Of a stretch of 64,000 nt of DNA, positions 1-8,413 are shown piece by piece. Both the position numbers and the translations under genes were made by a program. The notes under the pieces are model-generated. The model had not been told where the DNA came from. It saw only the letters and a program-made list of their open reading frames with translations, and did not search any database. This DNA is from an uncultured Kordiimonas sp. (lineage in GTDB: Bacteria; Pseudomonadota; Alphaproteobacteria; Sphingomonadales; Kordiimonadaceae): NCBI GenBank assembly GCA_947492375.1, contig CANLMI010000002.1, positions 373,529-437,528 of the forward strand, given 5' to 3'. Every line of letters starts with the position of its first letter. Position 1 is the stretch's first letter.

Positions 1-2
1 AG

Positions 3-356
3 AATTTCGAAACATTATACGGTGACATTGCCGACACAAGCGCACAGGGCCACAAAACTCGTATTCAAGCCCCGACAGTTCAGGGGTACATGTATCAACT
101 GCTAGCCATGATTGGCTGGACAAGCGTATATTTTCTGCCGTTTTTAAAACAACCAACGCTTATCATGTCTGGTGACCGCGACCATATTGTACCACTCGCA
201 AATTCTCGCCTGCTACGAAGTTTAATCCCCCGTGCCAACCTTAAAATTGTTAAAGGGGGCGGGCATCTGTTTGCCGTTTCACGCGCTAAGCAGGTTATAC
301 CAATCATTAGCAATTTCTTAAATGACCACGCTGACAAGAAACCCAAAACAGCATAA
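3..356 (+). CDS. phaZ: Intracellular PHA depolymerase-like alpha/beta hydrolase, C-terminal part (5' end outside window)
   Basis: The frame is open from the window edge and ends at 356, so only about 117 C-terminal residues are visible. They include the acid-loop motif SGDRDHIVPLANSRLL and the catalytic-histidine motif VKGGGHLF, in the order usual for alpha/beta hydrolases. The wording (YQLLAMIGWTSV, then GDRDHIVPL, then IPRANLKIVKGGGHLF) resembles medium-chain-length polyhydroxyalkanoate depolymerases, which hydrolyse stored polyester to 3-hydroxy fatty acids in the cytoplasm. The nucleophile elbow lies upstream and cannot be checked. A phasin and a PhaD-like regulator follow directly, which supports PHA turnover. 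A generic hydrolase of the same fold remains possible. Confidence 0.75.
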   Translation, partial: NFETLYGDIADTSAQGHKTRIQAPTVQGYMYQLLAMIGWTSVYFLPFLKQPTLIMSGDRDHIVPLANSRLLRSLIPRANLKIVKGGGHLFAVSRAKQVIPIISNFLNDHADKKPKTA

Positions 357-397
357 GCTATTGATACGATTCATGATTTGATTAGAAAGTAATTCCA

Positions 398-838
398 ATG
401 TCAAAGAAACCTAGAAAAGAAATAGATATTGCACGCAAAATCTGGCTCGCTGGCATTGGGGCATATGGTAAAGCCTTTAACGATGCACAGGACGCCTATG
501 CCAAAATGGGGCAAGAAACAACAAAAGTCTTTGAAGACTTAGTTGGTAAAGGTAGCGAACTCGAAAACAAGGTTACAGATACTGCTAAAAAATACGTTCC
601 CAAAGCGGCTCAAATGCACAAATCTAACATTGAAGATCGCATGGAACGGATGAAAACCGCTCTCGGAATGGTGGGGGAAAGCAGTGTACAAAATAATAAG
701 GTAGACATGATAGAAGAGCGCCTTGATACCATCGAAGCAAAACTTGATACTCTTCTAAGCGCGATAGAAAAATTAGATAAACCAATCAGAAAACCTAGAG
801 CAAAAACAATCAAGAAGCCAGCAACTAAAAAGCAATAA
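398..838 (+). CDS. Phasin family protein (PHA granule-associated)
   Basis: A protein of 146 aa. Its first 60 residues (KIWLAGIGAYGKAFNDAQDA, then FEDLVGKGSELENKV) match the poly(hydroxyalkanoate) granule-associated PhaI/PhaF family: one amphipathic helical domain that coats storage granules. The middle is heptad-like (IEERLDTIEAKLDTLLSAIEKL, residues about 106-127), suggesting a coiled coil. The last 20 residues are rich in Lys, Pro and Ala (KPRAKTIKKPATKKQ), a short version of the PhaF histone-like tail that binds DNA and helps partition granules. It sits between the depolymerase and the phaD-like gene, with 41 and 9 bp gaps, so probably one transcript. Confidence 0.8.
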   Translation: MSKKPRKEIDIARKIWLAGIGAYGKAFNDAQDAYAKMGQETTKVFEDLVGKGSELENKVTDTAKKYVPKAAQMHKSNIEDRMERMKTALGMVGESSVQNNKVDMIEERLDTIEAKLDTLLSAIEKLDKPIRKPRAKTIKKPATKKQ

Positions 839-847
839 AAATAGCCA

Positions 848-1492
848 ATGAAAACAAAAGACAGGATCTTAAAATATAGTCTGCAGCTCTTTAACAATGA
901 GGGCGAGCAGAATATCACGCCTGTCGATATTGCCAATGTGCTCGACATTAGCCCCGGCAATTTATACTATCACTTCAAAGGTAAAGACCCTATCATCAAA
1001 CAACTCTTTCTGGATTTCGAAGAAGAGTTCAAAATGGTATTAAGAGCACCGATTGAAAAACCTTTGAACCTCTCTGATAACTGGGTTTATTTTTACATAC
1101 TCTTTGAAGAGGTTGCAGATTTTTGCTTCTTTTATCGTAATCTACAATCCATTTTGGAACGCTATGATGACCTCGAGCGCAGGTTTCGCGCCCTTGTAAC
1201 CCTCAAGATCAAAACCATGCGATCACTGCTTACAGCGCTAAACAGTTCCGGGTTCATTCAGATATCAAATATCGAAGCCGATCAAATGGCCGAACGCTTT
1301 GCCCTTCAATTGACATATTGGCCCACTTATCAAACGCTTATGGATACCAATACATCCACGCCTGCTTCTATTCATAATGGAGTATTTGGTTTGATTAGTC
1401 AGTTATCGCCATATGTTATCAATGGATCAGAAGAGTTTTTGAGTTTATTGGTCGAGTTCAGAGATAAAATGCTTCGGGCAGCGAATTCATAA
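848..1492 (+). CDS. phaD: TetR family regulator, PhaD-like
   Basis: A protein of 214 aa. The N-terminal helix-turn-helix is TetR-like (ILKYSLQLFNNEGEQNITP, then VLDISPGNLYYHFKGKDPII). The LYYHF signature and the long acidic helical C-terminal half fit the PhaD subgroup, which in pseudomonads regulates the medium-chain PHA genes in response to a fatty-acid-derived ligand. It starts 9 bp after the phasin stop and probably belongs to the same operon. A likely target is its own cluster, possibly including the dyad upstream of the acyltransferase gene at 2603. Family assignment is firm; the PhaD role rests on context. Confidence 0.75.
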   Translation: MKTKDRILKYSLQLFNNEGEQNITPVDIANVLDISPGNLYYHFKGKDPIIKQLFLDFEEEFKMVLRAPIEKPLNLSDNWVYFYILFEEVADFCFFYRNLQSILERYDDLERRFRALVTLKIKTMRSLLTALNSSGFIQISNIEADQMAERFALQLTYWPTYQTLMDTNTSTPASIHNGVFGLISQLSPYVINGSEEFLSLLVEFRDKMLRAANS

Positions 1493-1497
1493 TTTCA

Positions 1498-1528
1498 TGC
1501 CTAGATTATAGGCAATAGTCATTTTTTT
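1498..1528 (+). terminator. Rho-independent terminator after the pha genes
   Basis: A 6-bp stem (TGCCTA at 1498-1503, TAGGCA at 1509-1514) with a 5-nt loop is followed after a few bases by a run of seven T (1522-1528). It starts 6 bp after the phaD-like stop codon. The stem is short, so efficiency is uncertain. Confidence 0.5.
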
Positions 1529-1630
1529 AATCAATAATTACTATCATTAATTGACGCGGAGTTAAGTCGCTGTCATTGTTTTGTCATATTCAGACCGGGG
1601 AGGGTCGAATTACTAACGCATGAGGGAAGT

Positions 1631-2455
1631 ATGCTATTTAAAAAGAGTAAGAAAAAAATTAAGGCGCCATCAGTAGTTAAAATGATGATGGAAGGACGTG
1701 CGCTTTGGGAATTAGGTTCCTACTATGCCTCCAAACCTCTCTTAAATCGCCTCCCTAAAGGGGATGGACACCCTGTTCTGGTGCTTCCCGGTCTTGCAGC
1801 AACCGACACATCGACCATTCCGCTCAGAAATTTCCTTACAGAGCGTGGGTATGCCGCCTATGATTGGGGCTTAGGTAGAAACTTTGGCCTTAGAGAAGGC
1901 ATTCTGGAAGGCATGCAAGAGCGCTTGGATAACATTTTTAAAGAGCATGGGCGCAAAGTTTCCATAATCGGATGGAGCCTTGGCGGCATATTCGCTCGTG
2001 AACTTGCCAAACTACACCCTGAAAAAGTTAGAAGCGTTATGTCATTAGGCAGCCCACACTCAGGCGACCCTAAAGCAACTAACGCTTGGCGGCTATATGA
2101 ATTAGTCGCAGGTCATTCAGTTGAAGAACCGCCTATTGAAACTCTTCTTCACAAGGCTCCACCTGTTCCCACCACATCAGTTTACACAAAGACAGATGGG
2201 GTTGTTGCCTGGGAAAATTGTTATCAAAGCAAACCAATCAACCCTCAAAAAGCGAAACAAACAGAAAATATCTGCGTTCAGGGAAGCCACTGCGGCTTGG
2301 GAGTAAACCCAAGCGTCTTATATATTATCGCTGATAGGCTAGCGCAGCGCGAAGGGAAATGGAGACCTTTTGCCAATGTAGGTTCTCGTAAGGTATTCTT
2401 CGATACACCAGGGTGGGGGCTAGACAAGCTCTTTACTGACAAAGCAGCAGCGTAA
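1631..2455 (+). CDS. Alpha/beta hydrolase (esterase/lipase-like)
   Basis: A protein of 274 aa. The nucleophile elbow GWSLGG puts the serine at residue 116. The probable acid is Asp189 (YTKTDGVVAW) and the histidine is His220 (GSHCGLGVNP). The oxyanion-side motif VLPGLAATD is at about 51-59. This arrangement is common in esterase or lipase-like proteins encoded beside wax-ester/TAG synthases. No signal peptide is evident; the N terminus is lysine-rich. The start is supported by GAGGGAAGT just before the ATG. Placed between PHA genes and the acyltransferase at 2603, it may act on storage lipid or acyl esters; the substrate is not readable from sequence. Confidence 0.75.
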   Translation: MLFKKSKKKIKAPSVVKMMMEGRALWELGSYYASKPLLNRLPKGDGHPVLVLPGLAATDTSTIPLRNFLTERGYAAYDWGLGRNFGLREGILEGMQERLDNIFKEHGRKVSIIGWSLGGIFARELAKLHPEKVRSVMSLGSPHSGDPKATNAWRLYELVAGHSVEEPPIETLLHKAPPVPTTSVYTKTDGVVAWENCYQSKPINPQKAKQTENICVQGSHCGLGVNPSVLYIIADRLAQREGKWRPFANVGSRKVFFDTPGWGLDKLFTDKAAA

Positions 2456-2469
2456 CTAAAATTGCTTCA

Positions 2470-2512
2470 AAATAGACATCGTTCTTTCATTAGGGCGATG
2501 TTTCTAATTCTT
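2470..2512 (+). terminator. Possible terminator after the hydrolase gene
   Basis: ACATCG (2476-2481) pairs with CGATGT (2496-2501) across a 14-nt loop, followed by a T-rich stretch. The stem is only 6 bp and the loop is long, so this is a weak candidate. Confidence 0.3.
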
Positions 2513-2564
2513 CATGGTAATTCCAACCTTAAGGTTAACGACTATATGATATAATCAAACCCAG

Positions 2565-2583
2565 GTATCATCTTATATGATAC
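2565..2583. promoter_or_regulatory. Dyad upstream of the acyltransferase gene
   Basis: A perfect 7-bp inverted repeat, GTATCAT at 2565-2571 and ATGATAC at 2577-2583, lies 20 bp upstream of the start at 2603. The TATATGATATA stretch at 2544 shares the core. It is placed as an operator would be. A TetR protein such as the PhaD-like regulator is a candidate binder, but nothing in the sequence identifies it. Confidence 0.35.
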
Positions 2584-2602
2584 ATATGGAAAGGGGAGCA
2601 AG

Positions 2603-4069
2603 ATGCATAAGCTATCAGGAATGGATGCAACGTTTCTTTATATGGAAACTGATGAAACACCCATGCACATCTCCAGCCTTATGGTATGTGAACCTCCCCA
2701 AAAAGGTGAAAACCCTTACGAAGCCCTGAAAGCACAGATCGCTGCGCGTTTGCATGAAATTCCATCATTTCATAGGAAGCTCAAACATACACCGTTTTAT
2801 ATCGACCATCCGGTTTGGATTACAGCCGACATTGTCGACTTAGATTACCATATCAAACATGCTTGCTTACCTGCACCTGGAAATGTTGAACAGCTAAGAA
2901 TGTTAATCCAAGGTTTGCATTCTGTAACACTTGACCGTGACCGCCCTCTTTGGCAATTCTATATTATCGAAGGTGTCGAAGACAAAAGTCTTGGTATTAA
3001 GAAAGGCAGCTTTGCTATCTACACCAAAGCTCATCATGCTAGTCTTGATGGTGGCGGCGGTATTTCAGCGATGGACATATTATCTGACCGCGAACCTGTA
3101 CCGCGGCCCCCACTTCCTAAAAGCAAAATCCAACTCTATAATGAGACGCCTGGCTTCTTCGAATTATTGGGCAATGCCTATGGTCGCTTTATTCAACAAC
3201 AGGCCGATATGCTCGCCAGTTTACCTGCCTTATCAAAAGCGTTAGGCCGTTTGGCAAAAGTAACATTTGCAGATAGCAAGGGCATACTACAATCCTTGCA
3301 ACCGGCACCTAAAACACGTTTCAATGTAAGAATAAAAAAACAGCGCGCATATGGGGCACAGTCGCTTAATTTATATGAAATAATAAATATTGCCAAAAAA
3401 ACAGAGACCACATTAAACGATGTTGTTTTAAGCATATGTGGGGGGGCACTAAGAAAATACCTGGAAAAACACGGGGAATTACCAAAAAACTCGCTCATAG
3501 CAGGCGTACCAGTATCATTGAGAGAACTTGGTGATACCAGTAACAACAATCAGGTTGCCGGTATGAATTGCGCAATCGGAACCGACGTAGAAGACCCCGT
3601 TAAACGCCTTCATACCGTGCACGATCACTCGAACCGAGCAAAAAAACAATTAAGTGCAGTTCGTGATGTTTTCCCAACAGACTATTCATTCTTTGGCGCA
3701 CCTGTTGTGATGTCATCAATCGCTCAAATGATGAACCGGACAGATATCGCCAACTATATACCTTCTCCGCTCAATGTTGCGATATCGAATGTTCCCGGCC
3801 CAAGACGCCACGTGTATTTTGCTGGTAGTAAAGTTTTATGCTTTTTCCCGGTTTCAATAGCAACACATGGCTGTGCCCTGAACATTACGTTACAAAGCTA
3901 TGTTGACCGATTAGATTTTGGATTGGTTGCCTGTAAACTAGCGGTTCCTGATGTACAAGATATCGCAGATGATATTGTAAACGAATTTGAGTCGCTCAAA
4001 AAGGCAACAAGCCATATCGAAGACAAACCGCGAAAGAAAACACCATCTAAAGAAAAAAAAGATAGCTAG
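2603..4069 (+). CDS. Wax ester synthase / diacylglycerol acyltransferase (WS/DGAT)
   Basis: A protein of 488 aa, near the usual family length of about 450-480. It opens with the characteristic LSGMDATFLYMET. The catalytic HHxxxDG motif is at residues 144-150 (HHASLDG), preceded by the PLW motif at 115-117. The C-terminal half carries the second family signature (NVAISNVPGPR). Members esterify long-chain alcohols or diacylglycerol with acyl-CoA at the inner membrane to make wax esters or triacylglycerol. The last 20 residues are a lysine-rich tail. The start is supported by GGGGAGCAAG just upstream. Together with the pha genes it indicates two kinds of carbon storage in this organism. Confidence 0.9.
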   Translation: MHKLSGMDATFLYMETDETPMHISSLMVCEPPQKGENPYEALKAQIAARLHEIPSFHRKLKHTPFYIDHPVWITADIVDLDYHIKHACLPAPGNVEQLRMLIQGLHSVTLDRDRPLWQFYIIEGVEDKSLGIKKGSFAIYTKAHHASLDGGGGISAMDILSDREPVPRPPLPKSKIQLYNETPGFFELLGNAYGRFIQQQADMLASLPALSKALGRLAKVTFADSKGILQSLQPAPKTRFNVRIKKQRAYGAQSLNLYEIINIAKKTETTLNDVVLSICGGALRKYLEKHGELPKNSLIAGVPVSLRELGDTSNNNQVAGMNCAIGTDVEDPVKRLHTVHDHSNRAKKQLSAVRDVFPTDYSFFGAPVVMSSIAQMMNRTDIANYIPSPLNVAISNVPGPRRHVYFAGSKVLCFFPVSIATHGCALNITLQSYVDRLDFGLVACKLAVPDVQDIADDIVNEFESLKKATSHIEDKPRKKTPSKEKKDS

Positions 4070-4083
4070 TTGCTATCTTTTTT
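4053..4083. terminator. Bidirectional terminator between WS/DGAT and chemoreceptor genes
   Basis: AAAGATAGC (4058-4066) pairs perfectly with GCTATCTTT (4072-4080) over a 5-nt loop. A-tracts lie on one side and T-tracts on the other, so it can work in both directions. The acyltransferase stop codon TAG (4067-4069) sits in the loop, so the gene ends inside its own terminator. Confidence 0.75.
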
Positions 4084-4102
4084 CACTGTTTCAAAAGTAT
4101 AG

Positions 4103-6574
4103 CTACCCGGCCTTGGAATAGTGCACTTCTTCCTGATTTGACGCCCGAAGTGACGTTACAAACCCTGAAGCTTGCCCAGTATCCAGAAAAGCCAAAGCCG
4201 CAACCTCTTCAGATACCCAAGCTATACGCGCATCAATAATGGTGCCGACATGTTTGATATGCACAATATCATCGACATTCAGTGCAATTGCTCCAGATGT
4301 ATCAAACGAGAACCTAACCCCGGTATCAGAAAAGTCCTCAACTTTAGCTGTCAGCGCTTGCTGGTCTCTCGTTTGGAGGTCAATATATTCAGATTGGAAT
4401 GATACCTGACTACGTTCCGCGTTTCTGCGATCAGATCTCCGTCTGGTGTCCTCCACCACTTCGAGTAACTTCTGTTGTAAATTACTAATGCTTTTTTCGA
4501 TTTCATCCGTAACATCGGCTATCTCAGCACCAATCATATTAAGACCCGAAGTATCTTGGTTAACTGATTTCACATGACCTTGTACTGACTCAACACTGGA
4601 TGTTGCCGTTTGAATAGACCGCGCAATCTCTTCTGTTGTTTTTGACTGCTCTATAACAGCAGAAGAAACCGCATCACTTCGCCCTGTAACTTCTTGCATT
4701 TTTTCTGCTATATCTTGTACTTGGCTAACCGCGCCGCGAACTTCTATTTGCATTTGATCTACAAATTGATGAATTTCATTCGATGACTGCGCCGTTTGAT
4801 TAGCAAGCGATTTCACTTCCGCCGCCACAACAGCAAACCCCTTACCTGCATCACCTGCACGTGCGGCTTCAATCGTGGCATTTAAAGCCAGTAAGTTTGT
4901 TTGTTCAGCGATATCGCCAATAATTGTGATAACACTTGCTATTTTTTCTGCTGCATTTGTTAGGCCAGATAATGATCGGTGAATAGCATCCGCTTCGTTT
5001 GCAGTTTTCTGAACTAGGTCCTGTGACGCACCAACCTGATTAGTAATCTCAGATATTGATGCATGCATCTCTTCTGCGGCTGACGCTACTGACTGGGAAT
5101 TTGCAGATGCCTCCTGCGATGAATTATCGGCAGTCACGGCCTTTTCACCAATACTCTTAGTAAACCCTACTAAGCGCACACCAGCTTTACTAGCCTGCTG
5201 TGATTTATCGAAAACAGCCTGTATCATTGCGGCCAACTCATTTTCAACAACATTAGCAAGTGCCTCCAACCCTTCAGCGACAGCTTTCTGTTGAGCAGTA
5301 GCTGCTTTTTCAGCTTTTACTCTATCCTGTAGTTGGCGTTGACGATCTTCCTCTATACGGCGGCGTTCTTCATCTTCAATACGAAGACGCTCTTCCTCTT
5401 GCTGTCGACGCAATTCTTCAGATTCTTGAAGGTTTTCTCTAAACTGGTGTAAGTTTTGTGCAAAAACCCCTATTTCACTCTTGGCCTCCTGAAACGGGAT
5501 ATGAGCATCAAATTCACCTTTCGCAATCAGATCAGTACTACTCATTAATGCGTAAATAGGTCTCCGAATGCTTTCGCTAAACAATAATGCTACAATAATA
5601 AGGGCAGCAATCAACATTGCTGCAAAAACTACTGCGCTTGCAAGGTCGCTATTTGCACTTTCCAGACTAACTTTCGTATGCCCTAATAAATCAACTGTAA
5701 GATATTTTTCAAGTTCATATAATTCGTCGATTTTACGGGTGATTGCTGTAAACCATTCTGTACCTGATACGCCCTGCGTATCGCCTGTTGAAAAACTATC
5801 AATGGCAACCTTTCTCAAACTGGCTACATTAGACGCTGCGTTACTATTAAATATTGCATCTAATCGAGCAACCACCTCACCGGATGCTGACAATCGAAAC
5901 GTATGTAAGAAAGCATCTTGTTGTGCAATGAGACGGCGAAAATTATCTGCAATTCCTGGCTTAAAGGCCCCAGCCCCAAAACCCGTTGCGCCCATTGCTC
6001 GTTCTAAACCAGCCCGTTCTTTTGCTTCCAGCAACGCTAATAAAATAGACCCTTTATTAACAACAATATTATCATTACTACCCGCAACAGTCAGTGAAAA
6101 CAGCTTCAACAGGCTGTTGATAGTATTTGTATAATATTCAGCCATTTCCGGTACAGTTAAGGTAAGATCAGAAACTTTATTTCGCATGTTTGACAGGCGG
6201 TTTAATTGTGTTTCGATTTCAATCAAATCTGAACCAAATAAGCCTCTAATATCCTTATCGTTACTCGCGTTTCGATAAGATAATAAAACAGGGTCGGTAG
6301 CGCTTCTCTGTACAGTGAGATTGCTTTTAAAACTTACTGCGCCTGCTGACCCAATATAGCCTGCACTGTTACCTCGCTCCTTCTGCAGTTCATGCACAAG
6401 TGCACTTGCTGTTGAAGAAAAGGCAGCTTGCCCTCCTATACGTTCAGCATCTCTGCTTTTATAAAGCGCCGTATTTAATGTAGGTACACTTAAAAGTAGA
6501 ATGGAAAAAGTCGCAATAAAAACAATAATAAATAGTCTATTCCTAATAGAAAGTGAGTTAAGTAAATTAAGCAT
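4103..6574 (-). CDS. Methyl-accepting chemotaxis protein with NIT sensor and C-terminal PilZ domain
   Basis: A protein of 823 aa. TM1 is at about 13-33. A periplasmic NIT (nitrate/nitrite-sensing type) domain spans about 45-300, with the family's [16 protein letters not shown]2 is at about 312-333 and HAMP at about 335-387. A highly charged coiled coil (390-425) leads to the MCP signalling domain, whose hairpin tip ([20 protein letters not shown]) lies at about 555-574. A PilZ domain closes the protein, with RRNAER (716-721) and DFSDTGVRF (747-755), the RxxxR and D/NxSxxG elements that bind cyclic di-GMP. It probably signals to the chemotaxis kinase and is tuned by c-di-GMP. No che genes are nearby. 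The ligand is unproven. Confidence 0.88.
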   Translation of the reverse strand: MLNLLNSLSIRNRLFIIVFIATFSILLLSVPTLNTALYKSRDAERIGGQAAFSSTASALVHELQKERGNSAGYIGSAGAVSFKSNLTVQRSATDPVLLSYRNASNDKDIRGLFGSDLIEIETQLNRLSNMRNKVSDLTLTVPEMAEYYTNTINSLLKLFSLTVAGSNDNIVVNKGSILLALLEAKERAGLERAMGATGFGAGAFKPGIADNFRRLIAQQDAFLHTFRLSASGEVVARLDAIFNSNAASNVASLRKVAIDSFSTGDTQGVSGTEWFTAITRKIDELYELEKYLTVDLLGHTKVSLESANSDLASAVVFAAMLIAALIIVALLFSESIRRPIYALMSSTDLIAKGEFDAHIPFQEAKSEIGVFAQNLHQFRENLQESEELRRQQEEERLRIEDEERRRIEEDRQRQLQDRVKAEKAATAQQKAVAEGLEALANVVENELAAMIQAVFDKSQQASKAGVRLVGFTKSIGEKAVTADNSSQEASANSQSVASAAEEMHASISEITNQVGASQDLVQKTANEADAIHRSLSGLTNAAEKIASVITIIGDIAEQTNLLALNATIEAARAGDAGKGFAVVAAEVKSLANQTAQSSNEIHQFVDQMQIEVRGAVSQVQDIAEKMQEVTGRSDAVSSAVIEQSKTTEEIARSIQTATSSVESVQGHVKSVNQDTSGLNMIGAEIADVTDEIEKSISNLQQKLLEVVEDTRRRSDRRNAERSQVSFQSEYIDLQTRDQQALTAKVEDFSDTGVRFSFDTSGAIALNVDDIVHIKHVGTIIDARIAWVSEEVAALAFLDTGQASGFVTSLRASNQEEVHYSKAG

Positions 6575-7010
6575 GTTTGAATTCCCGCTATCAAACTATT
6601 TTAAATCGCCCTCGGGAAACCAACACTCACCCCATCCCGTTAGCGAAACAGAAATTTTCTTCATAAAAATGATATAAGGAGTTCATTAAAATTCTCTTAA
6701 ATAATAAAACTCATGATTGAAAAATAGCCATAATCACTATTATTGATTTTAAGTTGCTGGTTTTACAAGAATAAATTTTCATATAATAATCAATAGTTAG
6801 AATATATTTTTATTAAATAAGAGTGAATATCCTCATGATAAAGGGAAATCACAGTGACTAGAAAATGATCATGCCGCTATTGAAGTATTCAAACGAATTC
6901 GAGAATGCCTGCATTTAAAAAGGCTTTACAATCGCAGAAAGATAATATGATCGATGGCAATATATTCAAAAATATTTTATCAAAAACAACCTAATAACAG
7001 TAAAGTATAT
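6575..7010. other. AT-rich intergenic region, possible small gene remnant
   Basis: There is no complete gene in these 436 bp between two leftward genes. The 5' half should hold the chemoreceptor promoter on the minus strand. On the plus strand, 6858-6950 is a 30-codon open stretch without a start, reading LENDHAAIEVFKRIRECLHL and onwards, which has a protein-like composition in an otherwise AT-rich spacer. It could be the tail of a decayed gene; evidence is thin. Confidence 0.3.
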
Positions 7011-8246
7011 TTAATGGTCTAGCGATTGAGCCTTTCTAAGGGACGGGAATATTTTAGCCCAGACCCCCGCCACCGCAATCGCAGTAGCACCACCAATTGT
7101 TACAGTAAACACAGCCCCATAAGCGGCAGCCATAAAACCAGCCCTAAACTCACCAAGCTCATTTGAAGCACCGATAAAAATAGCATTCACTGCATTTACT
7201 CGCCCTCTTACATGGTCTGGTGTCCATAATTGCATCAATACTTCACGTATATAAACCGAGACCATATCAAAACCGCCAACAAGCATTAAGGCGAATATCG
7301 ATAACCATGCATATGTAGAAACACCAAATATAACAGTTGCCAAGCCGAACAGAGCAACACTGACAAATAACAATAAACCTGCGTGTTTGCGAATAGGAAA
7401 TGCCGTTATTAATCCAATCATGATAACCGCGCCGATACCTGGTGCAGCCCTCAACAAACCAAGGCCTTCAGAACCAAGATTTAAAATATCACGTGCATAA
7501 ACTGGCATTAATGCAACAGCACCACCGAGCAATACGGCAAAAAGATCCAGTGAGATTGCCCCCAATATAACCTTTTTCTTCCAAACATAACTAAAACCGC
7601 CAACAAGCTTTTTTAAACCACCTCGATCTTTTTCAATTATTTGACTCGGTTTAGCGATTGAAAAAATTAAAATAGTGGCAAACAAAAATAATATTACCGC
7701 TACACCATAAGCAAAAGCCCCCGAGATACCGTACAAGAGACCGCCAGCAACTGGCCCTACAATACCGGCCAGTTGCCACGATGCTGTGCTCCAGCCAACG
7801 GCATTTGCAAACAACTCTTTAGGGACGATATTGACAACTAAGGAAGATGCCGCAGGAGTATGGAATGCGCGAGCAACACCGAACACCGTAAGCGTTATCA
7901 AAACATAGACCGGTTCAAAGTTGCCCGTTAAAGCCAAACCTAAAATCACCAACCCGCACAGCATCTCGACAAAAACAGATAGTCCCATGATAAGCCTGCG
8001 GCCAAATCGGTCTGACGTTATACCTGTAATAACCACAAGTAATAACGCAGGTGTAAATTGCACCAACCCTATCCACCCCAAAAGTGCAGGGTCACGCGTC
8101 AAATCATAAATTTGCCACCCAACAGCCACAGACACAATTTGCGTCGCAAAATACGTTAAAAAACGCGCCAAGAAATATTTGCTAAATGACTTATTGCCAA
8201 ACGCAGCAAATCGCTCTTCCTTCGATGAATGTGAGCTATTGCTCAT
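7011..8246 (-). CDS. MFS transporter, MFS_3/EntS-like exporter
   Basis: A protein of 411 aa with about 12 predicted membrane segments. The N-terminal half (FLTYFATQIVSVAVGWQIYD, then GITSDRFGRRLIM) is typical of the MFS_3 group that includes the enterobactin exporter EntS. The loop 2-3 motif DRFGRR and the central VRGRVNAVN motif are present. The start is supported by AAAAGGG a few bases before the ATG. The gene is divergent from a GH42 beta-galactosidase with 167 bp between, so a link to sugar metabolism is possible, but this subfamily is better known for siderophore or drug export. The substrate cannot be named. Confidence 0.75.
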   Translation of the reverse strand: MSNSSHSSKEERFAAFGNKSFSKYFLARFLTYFATQIVSVAVGWQIYDLTRDPALLGWIGLVQFTPALLLVVITGITSDRFGRRLIMGLSVFVEMLCGLVILGLALTGNFEPVYVLITLTVFGVARAFHTPAASSLVVNIVPKELFANAVGWSTASWQLAGIVGPVAGGLLYGISGAFAYGVAVILFLFATILIFSIAKPSQIIEKDRGGLKKLVGGFSYVWKKKVILGAISLDLFAVLLGGAVALMPVYARDILNLGSEGLGLLRAAPGIGAVIMIGLITAFPIRKHAGLLLFVSVALFGLATVIFGVSTYAWLSIFALMLVGGFDMVSVYIREVLMQLWTPDHVRGRVNAVNAIFIGASNELGEFRAGFMAAAYGAVFTVTIGGATAIAVAGVWAKIFPSLRKAQSLDH

Positions 8247-8413
8247 TTATTTCCCTTTTAAGCCTTGATTTATATGATATTTACCATTCAAACCGTGCCA
8301 TCACAAGATGGCATCATGGGCCCCACATATAGTTACTATGATTTTGAAAAGTCATACTTTTTAATTGATTACTGAAAATTCAGGCATAGGATGTCAGCAA
8401 GGGAGTTAGATCT

